From Deltaproteobacteria bacterium (GTDB lineage Bacteria; Myxococcota_C; UBA6777), in NCBI GenBank assembly GCA_006226375.1, contig SBHC01000046.1, positions 56,768 through 120,767 of the forward strand: a stretch of 64,000 bases of DNA. The letters run 5' to 3'. The position numbers and the translations under genes are program-made. The notes under the pieces were generated by a model that had not been told where the DNA came from, searched no databases, and saw only the letters and a program-made list of their open reading frames with translations. Position 1 is the first letter of the stretch, and the number at the start of each line of letters is the position of its first letter. Positions 7,542-16,181 of this stretch are shown piece after piece.

Positions 7542-9167
7542 ATGAGTTGGGTCCAGGCGGGTTCTGTTTCTCAGTTGCAGGAGAAAGGAAGTCTTGTGTT
7601 TCGTCACGAAGACAAGCAGGTTGTGATGTTTTGGTTGGAGGGACAGATCTTTGCGCTGGACAATCGCTGTCCGCACCAGGGTTATCCTCTTCAGCAGGGG
7701 ACAACCCAAGCGTCCAGCTGTGTACTTACCTGTCAGTGGCACAACTGGAAGTTCGACATGAAAACCGGCAAATGTCTGGTTGGAGAAGATCACGTACGAA
7801 CGTATCCCTCCGAAGTGAAAGGTGGGGACGTGTGGTTGGATCTAAGTCCTCCGTCGGCCGAAGAACAGCAAGCGACCATTCTGGAAGGTCTACGAACAGC
7901 CGTAGCCAAGCAACAATACGGTCGGATGTCGCGGGAAATAACGAGGCTCGCTGTCGCAGGATTGAACCCTGTTGTGGCGTTGGAGCGAACCCTTGAATGG
8001 ACTTACCAACAGTTTGAGTATGGGACCACACATGCTGTAGCTGCCGCCGCCGATTGGTTGCTGCGTTACCACGAATTGGACGGAGATCTGGAGCAGCAGC
8101 TTGTCTGTCTTACGGAAGCTATCGATCACCTTGCCTTTGATTCGTTGCGTCATCCCAACTATGAGTTTACGAGGAACTCACAGCCCTTTGAAGGTACCTT
8201 GTTCTTGGAGGCTATCGAAGCCGAGGACGAAGACCAAGCGGTTGCATTGGTTCGTGGCGCGTTAGAGAGTGGCATGGTGTGGGCTGACCTCGAATACTGG
8301 TTCAGCAAAGCGGCTCTGGCTCACTACAATGACTTCGGTCATTCCTTGATTTACGTACAAAAAGTGGGCTTCCTTCTTGAACATCTTTCGCTCTCTTCAC
8401 CGGCTGTGTTGTTGCTCCCTCTCGTCCGTTCGTTCTGCTACAGCACTCGTGAAGATCTTCTACCCGACTTCCGGAAGTATGCGGAGAACCTAGCCGATAC
8501 TCCCATTCTTTCTGAGGAGGAATTACGTTCGTTGGAAGATACTGGGAGAGCGTTGAGCCAGGACGATCGTGACAAGTTATCTCGGGCCTCTATCCAGGAG
8601 GCGCTGCGCTGGATGTCCTCGCGGTTTGGGTGTGTCTCTTCGCATGAACTTTACTACGCTGCGTTAGAGGTCGTTGCGAACGTATTGCTTCACTACGATA
8701 CAAGCTATCAAGATGCCTACGATCGGCCGGTGAAACAGAACATTGGGTGGTTGCATTGTACGCACGCTCTGACGTTTGCCAACGCGGTACGAGCGTTGGC
8801 GGAGAAACATCCGGCGTTGTGGCGGGAAGGTTTGCTCCAAGTCGCCTGCTTTGTTGGGCGGAACCAACCGTATGTCGATTGGGAGCAAGATGTCTCGGCT
8901 TGGACCGAGGAGACAAACGAGTCGTTTTGGGAAGAGTCTTGGGAGCATATTTTGGATCATGGCATTCTTCCTCCCATTTTTTCGGCGCATCATGTCAAGA
9001 CGTGGTGTGCTGTGCGGGAAGAAATCGAGCTTCTTCCTGGACACCTTTCTGAGCGAGTCTCTCCTTGGTTGCTCTCTTCCTTGCGGCGTTTTCTGCACAC
9101 ACCCTTAAAGCAAAAGCACACCCGCCGTGCTGCGCGACAGTCGTTGGCGTTGGTTCAAGGGAGCTGA
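7542..9167 (+). CDS. Rieske [2Fe-2S] domain fused to a large helical domain
   Basis: 541 residues; the ATG follows AAGGAGGTGAATC, one of the strongest binding sites here. Residues about 3-105 are a Rieske domain with CPHQGYPL (Cys43, His45) and CQWHNWKF (Cys64, His67), a small ferredoxin type such as in NirD. Residues about 110-541 are alpha-helical without signal or membrane segments. They carry clustered His/Trp motifs such as LAHYNDFGHSLIYV, LLHYDTSYQDAYDRP and GWLHCTHALTFANAV, similar to questin-oxidase-like helical proteins. I infer a cytosolic redox enzyme in which the cluster feeds electrons to a second, possibly metal-binding, centre. Substrate unknown. Confidence 0.75.
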   Translation: MSWVQAGSVSQLQEKGSLVFRHEDKQVVMFWLEGQIFALDNRCPHQGYPLQQGTTQASSCVLTCQWHNWKFDMKTGKCLVGEDHVRTYPSEVKGGDVWLDLSPPSAEEQQATILEGLRTAVAKQQYGRMSREITRLAVAGLNPVVALERTLEWTYQQFEYGTTHAVAAAADWLLRYHELDGDLEQQLVCLTEAIDHLAFDSLRHPNYEFTRNSQPFEGTLFLEAIEAEDEDQAVALVRGALESGMVWADLEYWFSKAALAHYNDFGHSLIYVQKVGFLLEHLSLSSPAVLLLPLVRSFCYSTREDLLPDFRKYAENLADTPILSEEELRSLEDTGRALSQDDRDKLSRASIQEALRWMSSRFGCVSSHELYYAALEVVANVLLHYDTSYQDAYDRPVKQNIGWLHCTHALTFANAVRALAEKHPALWREGLLQVACFVGRNQPYVDWEQDVSAWTEETNESFWEESWEHILDHGILPPIFSAHHVKTWCAVREEIELLPGHLSERVSPWLLSSLRRFLHTPLKQKHTRRAARQSLALVQGS

Positions 9168-9296
9168 GTTCTTTCGCGATAGAGCAATCCTTTTTACAGG
9201 CTTCTCACTTTGTTTTGGTGTGGGTTGCTTTGGCTTCACCCTTGTGCGATACCTCTGTCGCAAACGATAGATCAATGGAGTCAAAGGAGCGAGATG

Positions 9297-10223
9297 ATGG
9301 TGAAGTGGTTCAAGCGCATTGCATTGGCAGTGGTTGTTCTTCTTGTTGTTGTGTTGGCGTTTTTGGCGTATGCGGTACGTCCCTTGCCTGTACCAGCGAC
9401 GTCCAAATTCGATGTGTCGTTGGCGAGCCTTCGCTCCTTGGCGGACAAGGTGAAAGGTCCCAAGCCCACGGAGATTCGTACGGAGTCTTCTTTCCAGGCG
9501 AGGATGCCGCAAATGATCGTAGGGACGGGCAAAATGTGGGGGATGGTTCCTGTGGAAGGGTGGACCTACCAGATCGTCTTTCCCAAGCGCCGGATCTTGG
9601 TAGACGTTGCGATGAGTCAGGCGACTGTGAAGAAGAAAATGCCAGGCTCTGCGTTTTATGTGAAAGCGTACGCCAACTTGCAAAAGTCGATGCTGCAGGC
9701 CGACGCCATTTTGTTGACTCATGAACACTTTGACCACGCGGAGGGGATTGTTTCTTCTCCAAACCATAATGCCATTGCGCCCAAAGTGCACGTGATACCC
9801 GAGCAGTTGAACAACCCCCTGGCTCGTGACACAGGGTTCACAGAGAGCATGAACAAAACGTTCAAGAAGATTCAGTACAAAAAGCTACACGCCTTTTTGC
9901 CAGGTGTCGTCCTGATTAAGGCTCCAGGCCATACACCCGGTAGTCAGATGATTTACGTGAAGCTTCAGAACGGCAAAGAGTACATCCTGGTCGGCGATGT
10001 GGCCTGGAATGAGAAGAACATCACCTTGCCTCGCGGTCACGCTCGCTTGGTCCACTGGATCATCAACGAAGACGGTGAAGCTTTGGGACATCAGCTTCGC
10101 TTCCTCTACAACATTCACCGGAATCATCCGAAGGTTCATCTGGTCGTCTCACACGACACTGCCGGTGGACTGAAGTGGATCAAACAAGGCGCGTTGAAAC
10201 AAGGTTTTTTGCTGAATCCCTAA
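9297..10223 (+). CDS. membrane-anchored MBL-fold metallo-hydrolase
   Basis: 308 residues. An N-terminal transmembrane anchor (about residues 8-26) is followed by a metallo-beta-lactamase fold with THEHFDHAEG (His142, His144, Asp146, His147), KAPGHTPGSQM and LVGDVAWN, then VVSHDTAGG. The ATG at 9297 is preferred to 9294 because AAGGAG then lies seven bases upstream; both are in frame. MBL proteins with a single N-terminal anchor often act on lipids, lactones or phosphoesters at the periplasmic face. The gene converges with the MBL-rhodanese gene. Substrate not predictable. Confidence 0.82.
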   Translation: MVKWFKRIALAVVVLLVVVLAFLAYAVRPLPVPATSKFDVSLASLRSLADKVKGPKPTEIRTESSFQARMPQMIVGTGKMWGMVPVEGWTYQIVFPKRRILVDVAMSQATVKKKMPGSAFYVKAYANLQKSMLQADAILLTHEHFDHAEGIVSSPNHNAIAPKVHVIPEQLNNPLARDTGFTESMNKTFKKIQYKKLHAFLPGVVLIKAPGHTPGSQMIYVKLQNGKEYILVGDVAWNEKNITLPRGHARLVHWIINEDGEALGHQLRFLYNIHRNHPKVHLVVSHDTAGGLKWIKQGALKQGFLLNP

Positions 10224-10299
10224 AAGGTTCATCTTGTTTGATTCCTCCCTCCTTCTCAGCTTACCTCTCTCTTCTCGTTCTTCTCCCATCAGCGAAGTG

Positions 10300-11709
10300 T
10301 TAGGAGTTTTCGACAGGGGCTCCTGACTTGTACCAGGAAGGATACCCTGCGCCCATCACTGAGACGTCTGTGAAGCCGACTCGTTGGAGTTGGCTGGCTG
10401 CGATGGTTGCTCGGGTTCCGGAGGCACAGTAAAGAACAAGCGGCTGTGTCGAAGGAATCATCTTGCTTTGCTCTGCGATGGTTCCGTAGTGAAGGTGGAT
10501 GGCTCCTTCTACGTGACCCTCTTCAAACTCTCCTTTGGAACGAACATCGATCCAGGTTGCTTCGTTGCTGGCGTGTCGTTGCTTTGCTTCTTTGAGCGAG
10601 ATGTTGGGAAGCTCCGCGTCCATAGAGATTGGTAACTCGTTGGGCTCAATGTAGCCTTGTATGTCTTCGATGCCGATCCGTGCGAGTTGTGTGGTCATCA
10701 TTTTTGCGTCTTGCTCGTTGGCAAGTAGGAGAATGGGTCGGTCGGGTCGAAGAATCCACCCTGCAAAGGACGACGCCTTCGACATAGCCGGAAGTGACAA
10801 AGAGCCCTGAATGTGGGAAGAGGCAAAGTCTTTCCAAGAGCGTGTGTCGAGGATGACAGGTTGCTCAAGGCGATTGATTTGCAGGAACTGTGTGGGAGTC
10901 AGGCGAGGGGTTTGTTTTTCTTCACCGTACAACGTCATCCCATCGCGGTTCAATTGCTTCATGCGAGGGAAGTAGGTGGGGGCTTCCGGCTGATCGTCGA
11001 GTAGCTTGGCAACAAAGCTTTCTTTGTTTTCTTCTGTAAGGTAGGGAGCCCACCAGCTTTGGGTGGCTTCAAATCCTAGGGTAGAAACGGGCAGGTCATC
11101 CATCGACTTTCCACAAGCTGAGCCGGCTCCGTGCCCAGGCCAAAGAAGGAGGTGCGGTGGCTGCTGCTTTACAAGCTTCTGTAGGCTCGCAAACAACATG
11201 TTGGAAGCCTCTTCGTTGGTGATGGTCGGTTGGTCTGTAAGGCTGAGGAGATCCGGACGACCCACGTCTCCAACGAACAAAAAGTCTCCTGTAAACATGG
11301 CGTAGGGAGCGCTATCTCGGTAGAGAAGGTATGACATGTGTTCGGGTGTGTGTCCTGGCGTATGGATGGCTCGAAAGTTCAGGCTACCCACCGAGAATTG
11401 CTCCTGGTCGTGCAGCAAATGACTTTCGATACGGCCGAGGTTTCGATAGTTCCATTCCTCAGGGGTTTCTCCTGATAGGTAGAGTCTGGCTTGTAGAGCT
11501 TGGGCCAACTCGCGGGCTCCTGATAGGAAGTCTGCGTGAATGTGTGTTTCTGCAACAGCCCGGATGGTCATGTTGTGTTCTCGTGCCCAATCCAAATACA
11601 CCCAAATGTCTCGGCGTGGGTCAATCACGATGGCTTCTTGGGTTTGGGAGCATCCGATTGCGTACGATGCTTGCGCCAGTCCTTCGTCGTAAATTCTTTC
11701 AAAAATCAT
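10300..11709 (-). CDS. persulfide-dioxygenase-like MBL protein with two rhodanese domains
   Basis: 469 residues from ATG 11709, seven bases after GAGGGA. An upstream in-frame extension to 11916 is rejected as non-typical. Residues 1-245 are an ETHE1/Blh-type MBL fold: ETHIHADFLSG (His56, His58, Asp60), HTPGHTPEHM, FTGDFLFVGDVGRPDL. Two rhodanese domains follow. The first (ILDTRSWKDFASSHIQGS) has no Cys in its active loop; the second (WIDVRSKGEFEEGH) has LYCASGTRA with the catalytic Cys. Family role: oxidising or transferring sulfane sulfur of glutathione persulfide in sulfide detoxification. Overall length and order match known fused forms. Confidence 0.88.
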   Translation of the reverse strand: MIFERIYDEGLAQASYAIGCSQTQEAIVIDPRRDIWVYLDWAREHNMTIRAVAETHIHADFLSGARELAQALQARLYLSGETPEEWNYRNLGRIESHLLHDQEQFSVGSLNFRAIHTPGHTPEHMSYLLYRDSAPYAMFTGDFLFVGDVGRPDLLSLTDQPTITNEEASNMLFASLQKLVKQQPPHLLLWPGHGAGSACGKSMDDLPVSTLGFEATQSWWAPYLTEENKESFVAKLLDDQPEAPTYFPRMKQLNRDGMTLYGEEKQTPRLTPTQFLQINRLEQPVILDTRSWKDFASSHIQGSLSLPAMSKASSFAGWILRPDRPILLLANEQDAKMMTTQLARIGIEDIQGYIEPNELPISMDAELPNISLKEAKQRHASNEATWIDVRSKGEFEEGHVEGAIHLHYGTIAEQSKMIPSTQPLVLYCASGTRATIAASQLQRVGFTDVSVMGAGYPSWYKSGAPVENS

Positions 11710-12098
11710 TGTATGTTCCCTCATTACCATTGCTTTGGAGGTTTTGTGGGGCAAAGCACGCCGAAGGGGCTGCTCTGCTACGAACGCTCCTTCAAAATGC
11801 ATAATCCATTCCATTCCCAGGTGAGCGTCCTCGATTGCTTCGGTAAGACGGGGTTTTTCTGTGAGAATGACGGGGATTGGAGAGGGAGAACATGAGACAG
11901 CAATGACACAACCCACACCCTCCGAAGAGGTGGATGTGACATGTGTGTCAAAAGAGAGGAGATTCCGGCATAGGAGGGCTGTTTTCGTTTGCTTTCCCTT
12001 TGCCTCGTCGTTACAGTTTGTGCTGGTCCTTTTGAGGGAAGAGGAGACCCAACGTTTGGATGGGTGGTACCTTTCTCATGCAGCAGGAGAGAACGAAG
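11710..12098. other. 389-bp divergent intergenic region
   Basis: Lies between the leftward MBL-rhodanese gene and the rightward msrB gene. Small open frames on both strands lack good ribosome binding sites and family features. Promoters for both genes are expected here; none was identified with confidence. Confidence 0.5.
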
Positions 12099-12494
12099 AT
12101 GTCCAAATACAACGAACTGACTCCGGAAGAAGCCCGCATCATTCTCCACAAAGGAACGGAGTATCCTGGAACGGGCGAGCTTCTTCACAACAAACTTGCC
12201 GGAACGTACATCTGCCGTCAGTGCAATGCGCCGTTGTACCAGTCCGAAGACAAGTTTGAATCAGGCTGTGGATGGCCCAGCTTTGACGATGAGATCGAAG
12301 GTGCGGTTCGGCGTGAAACGGATGCCGACGGGCGTCGTACAGAGATTCTCTGTGAGAATTGTGGAGGGCATTTGGGGCACGTGTTTGTTGGTGAGCGCAT
12401 GACTTCCAAGAACACACGACACTGCGTGAACTCCCTGTCGATGCGCTTTGTAAAGGAAGGAAAGGACCTTCCCCCCGTTATCACCGAAGGGTAG
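12099..12494 (+). CDS. msrB: peptide-methionine (R)-S-oxide reductase
   Basis: 131 residues; the ATG at 12099 follows AGGAGA eight bases upstream, and the product then starts [14 protein letters not shown] as in typical MsrB. Repairs R-methionine sulfoxide in proteins. Zinc ligands CRQC (39, 42) and CENC (85, 88) are present. [11 protein letters not shown] carries the catalytic Cys109 (thiol, not selenocysteine). GCGWPSF is the family core. Cytosolic; no signal peptide. Monocistronic by orientation. Confidence 0.95.
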   Translation: MSKYNELTPEEARIILHKGTEYPGTGELLHNKLAGTYICRQCNAPLYQSEDKFESGCGWPSFDDEIEGAVRRETDADGRRTEILCENCGGHLGHVFVGERMTSKNTRHCVNSLSMRFVKEGKDLPPVITEG

Positions 12495-12503
12495 CTTCAA
12501 AAA

Positions 12504-13028
12504 TTAGTCAACTTTGAGCGTCCAGGTGTGTTTTTGCCACTTGGCGCCATCGGGCCAAGTGTGTTCGACCTGTCCTTTGAGCTTGCTTTGGTCTGCTTCA
12601 CGATCCACGACATACAGTTCAAGCACCACCGATTTGTGCTTTTCAAACAACGGATCGTTGTGTTTCACTTCCAAGTAAAACTCCGCGTTGCGTACGGTGG
12701 TTGGGCTGGTTGCGCCGACGGGTTGGCTGGGTGGAGGTGAATTTTGCACCACGCGAAGGGACTGTGTGTTGTCATGTTCGTGGCCCAGGAACCAGTACGC
12801 GTAGAGAACATCGGTGTGATTCTGGTCGTCCACACGTTTGAGGCCAAACCGGGTCATACCGTTTGGATCCGACGACTTGTTGATGGTTACGATCTTGAGC
12901 TTCGGATCGGGGATCGTGGGTGGAAAATAGGGAGAGTAATTCTCGTTGGACTCTGGGAATGTGGCAGTACAGCCCACGGAGTAACCGACCAACAGAAACG
13001 TGATCCACACCAACAGTACCTTACGCAT
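12504..13028 (-). CDS. small lipoprotein, unknown function
   Basis: 174 residues from the ATG at 13028, after GGAAAGAG. Signal with lipobox SVGC (Cys20). The mature part contains LYAYWFLGHEHDNTQS and an AEFYLEVKHNDP / VVLELYVVDREADQSK segment, mostly beta-strand by appearance, ending HTWTLKVD. Not recognised as a named family. It converges with msrB (9 bp between stops). Longer upstream frame to 13169 is rejected because it would bury the lipobox. Confidence 0.65.
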   Translation of the reverse strand: MRKVLLVWITFLLVGYSVGCTATFPESNENYSPYFPPTIPDPKLKIVTINKSSDPNGMTRFGLKRVDDQNHTDVLYAYWFLGHEHDNTQSLRVVQNSPPPSQPVGATSPTTVRNAEFYLEVKHNDPLFEKHKSVVLELYVVDREADQSKLKGQVEHTWPDGAKWQKHTWTLKVD

Positions 13029-13335
13029 TGCTCTTTCCTGTTTCAGAACCTGCGAGTTTCCACGTGAACGAAGAGTTTCATCTCTGGGACATTGGGCAGG
13101 TTTGTATGAAGAGGTTTTGTCCGTGACCTCTTCTGTTGTCTCCATTGGAAGTATGCGATGAGGGTTCATGCATCGGGCTAAGGTGTGGTGACCCAGACTC
13201 GCCTACTTCTCAATACTATAGACGATGTATGTCTCCATCTTTTTCATTGTTTTTGGCCCAGGTCAAGGTTTTCTTCGCAATGTCGAGGGTTTGGGAGGCC
13301 TTTCTTGTTTTCGGACCCTCCGATTGAGCCGGACA
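13029..13335. other. intergenic region with one hairpin
   Basis: 307 bp upstream of the small lipoprotein gene and downstream of the glycosidase-like gene. It holds an 8-bp perfect inverted repeat, GAAGAGGT (13108-13115) and ACCTCTTC (13126-13133), 80 bp before the lipoprotein start. Nothing else was identified. Confidence 0.5.
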
Positions 13336-15435
13336 TTAGGGCTGAACGTAGCCCAAAAGGTGATCCAGAGTTTGGCGTTCACAGTTGGGATCGGTTGAAA
13401 CAAAGTGATCGGTCCCTGTTCCCACTCGGCATCGGTACAGCGCGACAGTTCCCGACTTTTGGGAGGTGTACACATAACCGACAGGTCCGAGCATCCCCTG
13501 GTTTTCACAGTGGAGGGCTGCGCTCAGCATGTTGTGTTGTCCGACACGACATGAGTAGAGCAAGCGAGTGCCTGCTGCGGGTTCTCGGAGGAGCTTCCAG
13601 GTCTTCTCTGCCTTGAAACCTGTAGGTGGCAGTCGTGTGGAGGCCCAGTGTCCTCGGGTTGTGTGGTAATACCGGGTCAACTTAACGTAGGGTAGCGCTT
13701 CAAAGCCGCACGATAGCTTGGGAGGTATGAGATCGTTGCGATTGGCGAGAGCCCACACCGACCAGGCTGGTTTGGCTGTATTTGTTGTCGAGAACAAGCC
13801 CGCTGCCAACCCAGCTTGCACCTCAACGGGGTGGTCTTTCATGCGGTGATAGATGAAGCTTGTGATGCCTGGAGTTCCCAACACATTGCGAAAGGCGTCA
13901 CACAGCGCTGTGGCTTGCTGTTGTTGCGTCGCAGGCGAGATCGAATTGATTCCATTTTCGGTGAGTTGGATCTCCCAGGCGCTTGGCGTATTCGGAAAGG
14001 TTTGACGCAACCAGCCCGCCAACACTCCCAGGTTGCCGAAGGTGACTTTGGGGAAGTCGTCGATGGAGAATTGAGCCCGTCGAAGATCGGGAGGGTACGA
14101 GTGGAAGGCTACCCGCCACTTGCGATTGCCGGCTCGTGCTGCGACTCCCTTGAGCACAGTCATCCCGCTCAACAAAGGATCTTTGGCGGAAGGCTGGTCG
14201 TACGTTGTGCCAAAGTGATGGTCCAGCGACACAAGCACTTTGGCGTGGGGTTGTTGTTGGGTGATGGCGTCGTACGCTGCGTTGAAGTTGGCCGAGTACG
14301 TTTGCACCCAGGTGTTGGTGTTGCAGGCAGTTCCCTGACCGCATCCCACGTCAAACCAGATGTTGGAGTTGACCTCGTTGTGGATGACAAAGTCAGCGAC
14401 CCGTCCCACGCCGTTGTGACCGTTGTATCGTTGCGCGATCATTCCGGTAAAGCGGGCGTAGTCGGCAGGGTTGTTGGGGGCGCAAAAGATCTCAAAGCCC
14501 GGACTCACTGGCGAGCAGACGCGACCCTGGCGAGCCCAAGGTGGCACACCGTACAGAACACCCGTCACCACAACGCCTTTGGCTGAATATGCTTTGATCT
14601 CATTGTCGAGCTGGGTCTGAATCCGGAAGCAATGACCGTCAAAGCTAACCTCGTTGGATGCACACGGTGGTGCTTTTTTGCTGGGTTCCCAGTGTGCCCA
14701 AACCAAATTGACGGCGATGCGTCCCACATTGTTGCCGAGCACTTCGGTGCGGTTGGGCCAAAAGTCGGGTTGCAATCCTTTGATGTGGTAGAGGCTCTTG
14801 GTCGGGTAGGGGAGAGCAGGTGGCTTGCAGCCGGAACCTGACTTGCAGGTGTTTCCACAGCCATCCGAGCTTCCGCAGATCTTCTGTTGGCATTGTGGAG
14901 TACAGCAACGCCCATTTGTACAAACTTTGCTTTGGCAGTCACGAGAGAGCTTGCAACGTTTTTGTTCGCCACAAGGGTTGCATGAGGAACCTCCACAATC
15001 CACGTCGGTTTCACTTCCGTTCTGCTGGTTGTCGCGACACGAGGGAGCGGGAGCGTTGTCGGTAGGCTGCGCTCGCTCAGGAGGCGGCGACAGATCTTGA
15101 GTGGGCTCGGGTGGCTGTCGTTGTTCTGGAGGACCAGCGTCACGTGGACCTGGTTCGGGTGGTGATTCCAGGCCTGTCACCGGTTGTTCGGTGGAGGTTT
15201 CCGTTGGTGTTTCCGCGGAGGTGATGGACTCGGGAGAAGGAGGCTCGTTGGGGGTTACTTCGTTGTTGGGTTCTTGCGGTGTGGCTTCCTGGCCAACAGC
15301 TTCGGAAGAACCGTTGCCTTCCACAAAGGTTAACTCGCCTGTTGCAGGTGCCTCCCGGCTGCGGTTGACGTTTCCACAGCCTTTGGCGGTCAGTGCCAGC
15401 AGAAAGAACGTCACAAGTAGCCAACGGAACAACAT
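13336..15435 (-). CDS. lipoprotein with Cys-rich module and glycosidase-like TIM-barrel domain
   Basis: 699 residues. The signal ends AKGC (Cys20). A Pro/Glu/Thr linker runs to about residue 130. Residues about 131-205 are Cys-rich, with NGSETDVDCGG, a motif common in myxobacterial surface proteins. Residues about 213-590 look like a clan-A glycoside-hydrolase-like barrel of the DUF5722 type: NVGRIAVNLVWAHWEPS, VIHNEVNSNIWF (possible acid/base Glu), VAFHSYPP and QLTENGI (possible nucleophile). The last 110 residues hold two repeats, YSCRVGQHNML and YRCRVGTGTDHF, of a small carbohydrate-surface-like module. I infer an outer-membrane polysaccharide enzyme; substrate unknown. Confidence 0.7.
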   Translation of the reverse strand: MLFRWLLVTFFLLALTAKGCGNVNRSREAPATGELTFVEGNGSSEAVGQEATPQEPNNEVTPNEPPSPESITSAETPTETSTEQPVTGLESPPEPGPRDAGPPEQRQPPEPTQDLSPPPERAQPTDNAPAPSCRDNQQNGSETDVDCGGSSCNPCGEQKRCKLSRDCQSKVCTNGRCCTPQCQQKICGSSDGCGNTCKSGSGCKPPALPYPTKSLYHIKGLQPDFWPNRTEVLGNNVGRIAVNLVWAHWEPSKKAPPCASNEVSFDGHCFRIQTQLDNEIKAYSAKGVVVTGVLYGVPPWARQGRVCSPVSPGFEIFCAPNNPADYARFTGMIAQRYNGHNGVGRVADFVIHNEVNSNIWFDVGCGQGTACNTNTWVQTYSANFNAAYDAITQQQPHAKVLVSLDHHFGTTYDQPSAKDPLLSGMTVLKGVAARAGNRKWRVAFHSYPPDLRRAQFSIDDFPKVTFGNLGVLAGWLRQTFPNTPSAWEIQLTENGINSISPATQQQQATALCDAFRNVLGTPGITSFIYHRMKDHPVEVQAGLAAGLFSTTNTAKPAWSVWALANRNDLIPPKLSCGFEALPYVKLTRYYHTTRGHWASTRLPPTGFKAEKTWKLLREPAAGTRLLYSCRVGQHNMLSAALHCENQGMLGPVGYVYTSQKSGTVALYRCRVGTGTDHFVSTDPNCERQTLDHLLGYVQP

Positions 15436-15548
15436 AACACCCTCACAATCGATTGTTTGGAAGAGACAACAAGCCGCTCCCTACCTTGGTAAGAAAGTAT
15501 AGCTTTGGTGTTGTGAGGTGACAAGCCGAGGGGAGGAGGGGGAGTGGA

Positions 15549-16181
15549 TCAGCCGCCGGATTGGATCTTTTCGAGGAGGTCAGCTTCGCTCAATTTGGGG
15601 TTGGGCAAGTTTTCGATGACCACGAACAACAGGCGGCAACTGGGGGCAACAAAGGGCTCCACAGGTTTGCCCAGCTTTTGGACGTAGCTCTGGGTGAGGA
15701 CTTTGAGGTGGTCGTCTTTGGAAGCCCAGGTGCCTTTGGCTGTGGTGCTCCAAACGGTCTTTCCATCGCGGCAACGAACCAGAGTGGCGACCACTGCAGC
15801 TTCGACCTCTGCGCCTTTTTGGGTCACAGTGGGTTGAAGGTGAAGCCAACCTTCGATGCCCTTTTGGCAGTGGTCTTGGAGGACTCCTGCTGCTTTCAAG
15901 GACGCCGTTTCTTTGAGCAAGAAGTTCTTCTTTTGGCTGATGTGCGTGCTGGTGATTTCCACCCAGAGTTTGCCCAGGTCTGCGCGTTGTTGGGGCAGTG
16001 GAGCCACTGTGACCTTCAAACGTTTGACCTTAAACCGGTCGACTTTGGCGTAGTCGTTGCGCAGGTACGAACGTTGGATGGGAGAGCATCCCATTGTGAT
16101 ACCGGCCAACAGCAAAAGGGACCAGAGCCATCGAGCTGGGACTGTCACTGCTTGGCGTTGTGTTTTGTGGGTTTGTTTCAT
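15549..16181 (-). CDS. lipoprotein of the RND/MlaC cassette (MXAN_6521-like)
   Basis: 210 residues, lipobox TMGC (Cys32). The ATG overlaps the stop of the upstream RND gene (ATGA), showing translational coupling. Mature protein is mixed alpha/beta, with RFKVKRLKVTVAPL near the start, a CRDGKTVWS strand and a conserved LLFVVIENL near the end. Position after an MlaC-like and an RND gene, together with size, suggests the MXAN_6521/LA_1396 lipoprotein family; this assignment is from memory of context. Probably an outer-membrane component of the lipid-transport set. Confidence 0.65.
   Translation of the reverse strand: MKQTHKTQRQAVTVPARWLWSLLLLAGITMGCSPIQRSYLRNDYAKVDRFKVKRLKVTVAPLPQQRADLGKLWVEITSTHISQKKNFLLKETASLKAAGVLQDHCQKGIEGWLHLQPTVTQKGAEVEAAVVATLVRCRDGKTVWSTTAKGTWASKDDHLKVLTQSYVQKLGKPVEPFVAPSCRLLFVVIENLPNPKLSEADLLEKIQSGG

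Noticed and set aside
11778..12188. 136-codon leftward frame between the MBL-rhodanese and msrB genes
   Set aside because: Overlaps the msrB start, lacks a binding site, composition is not protein-like.
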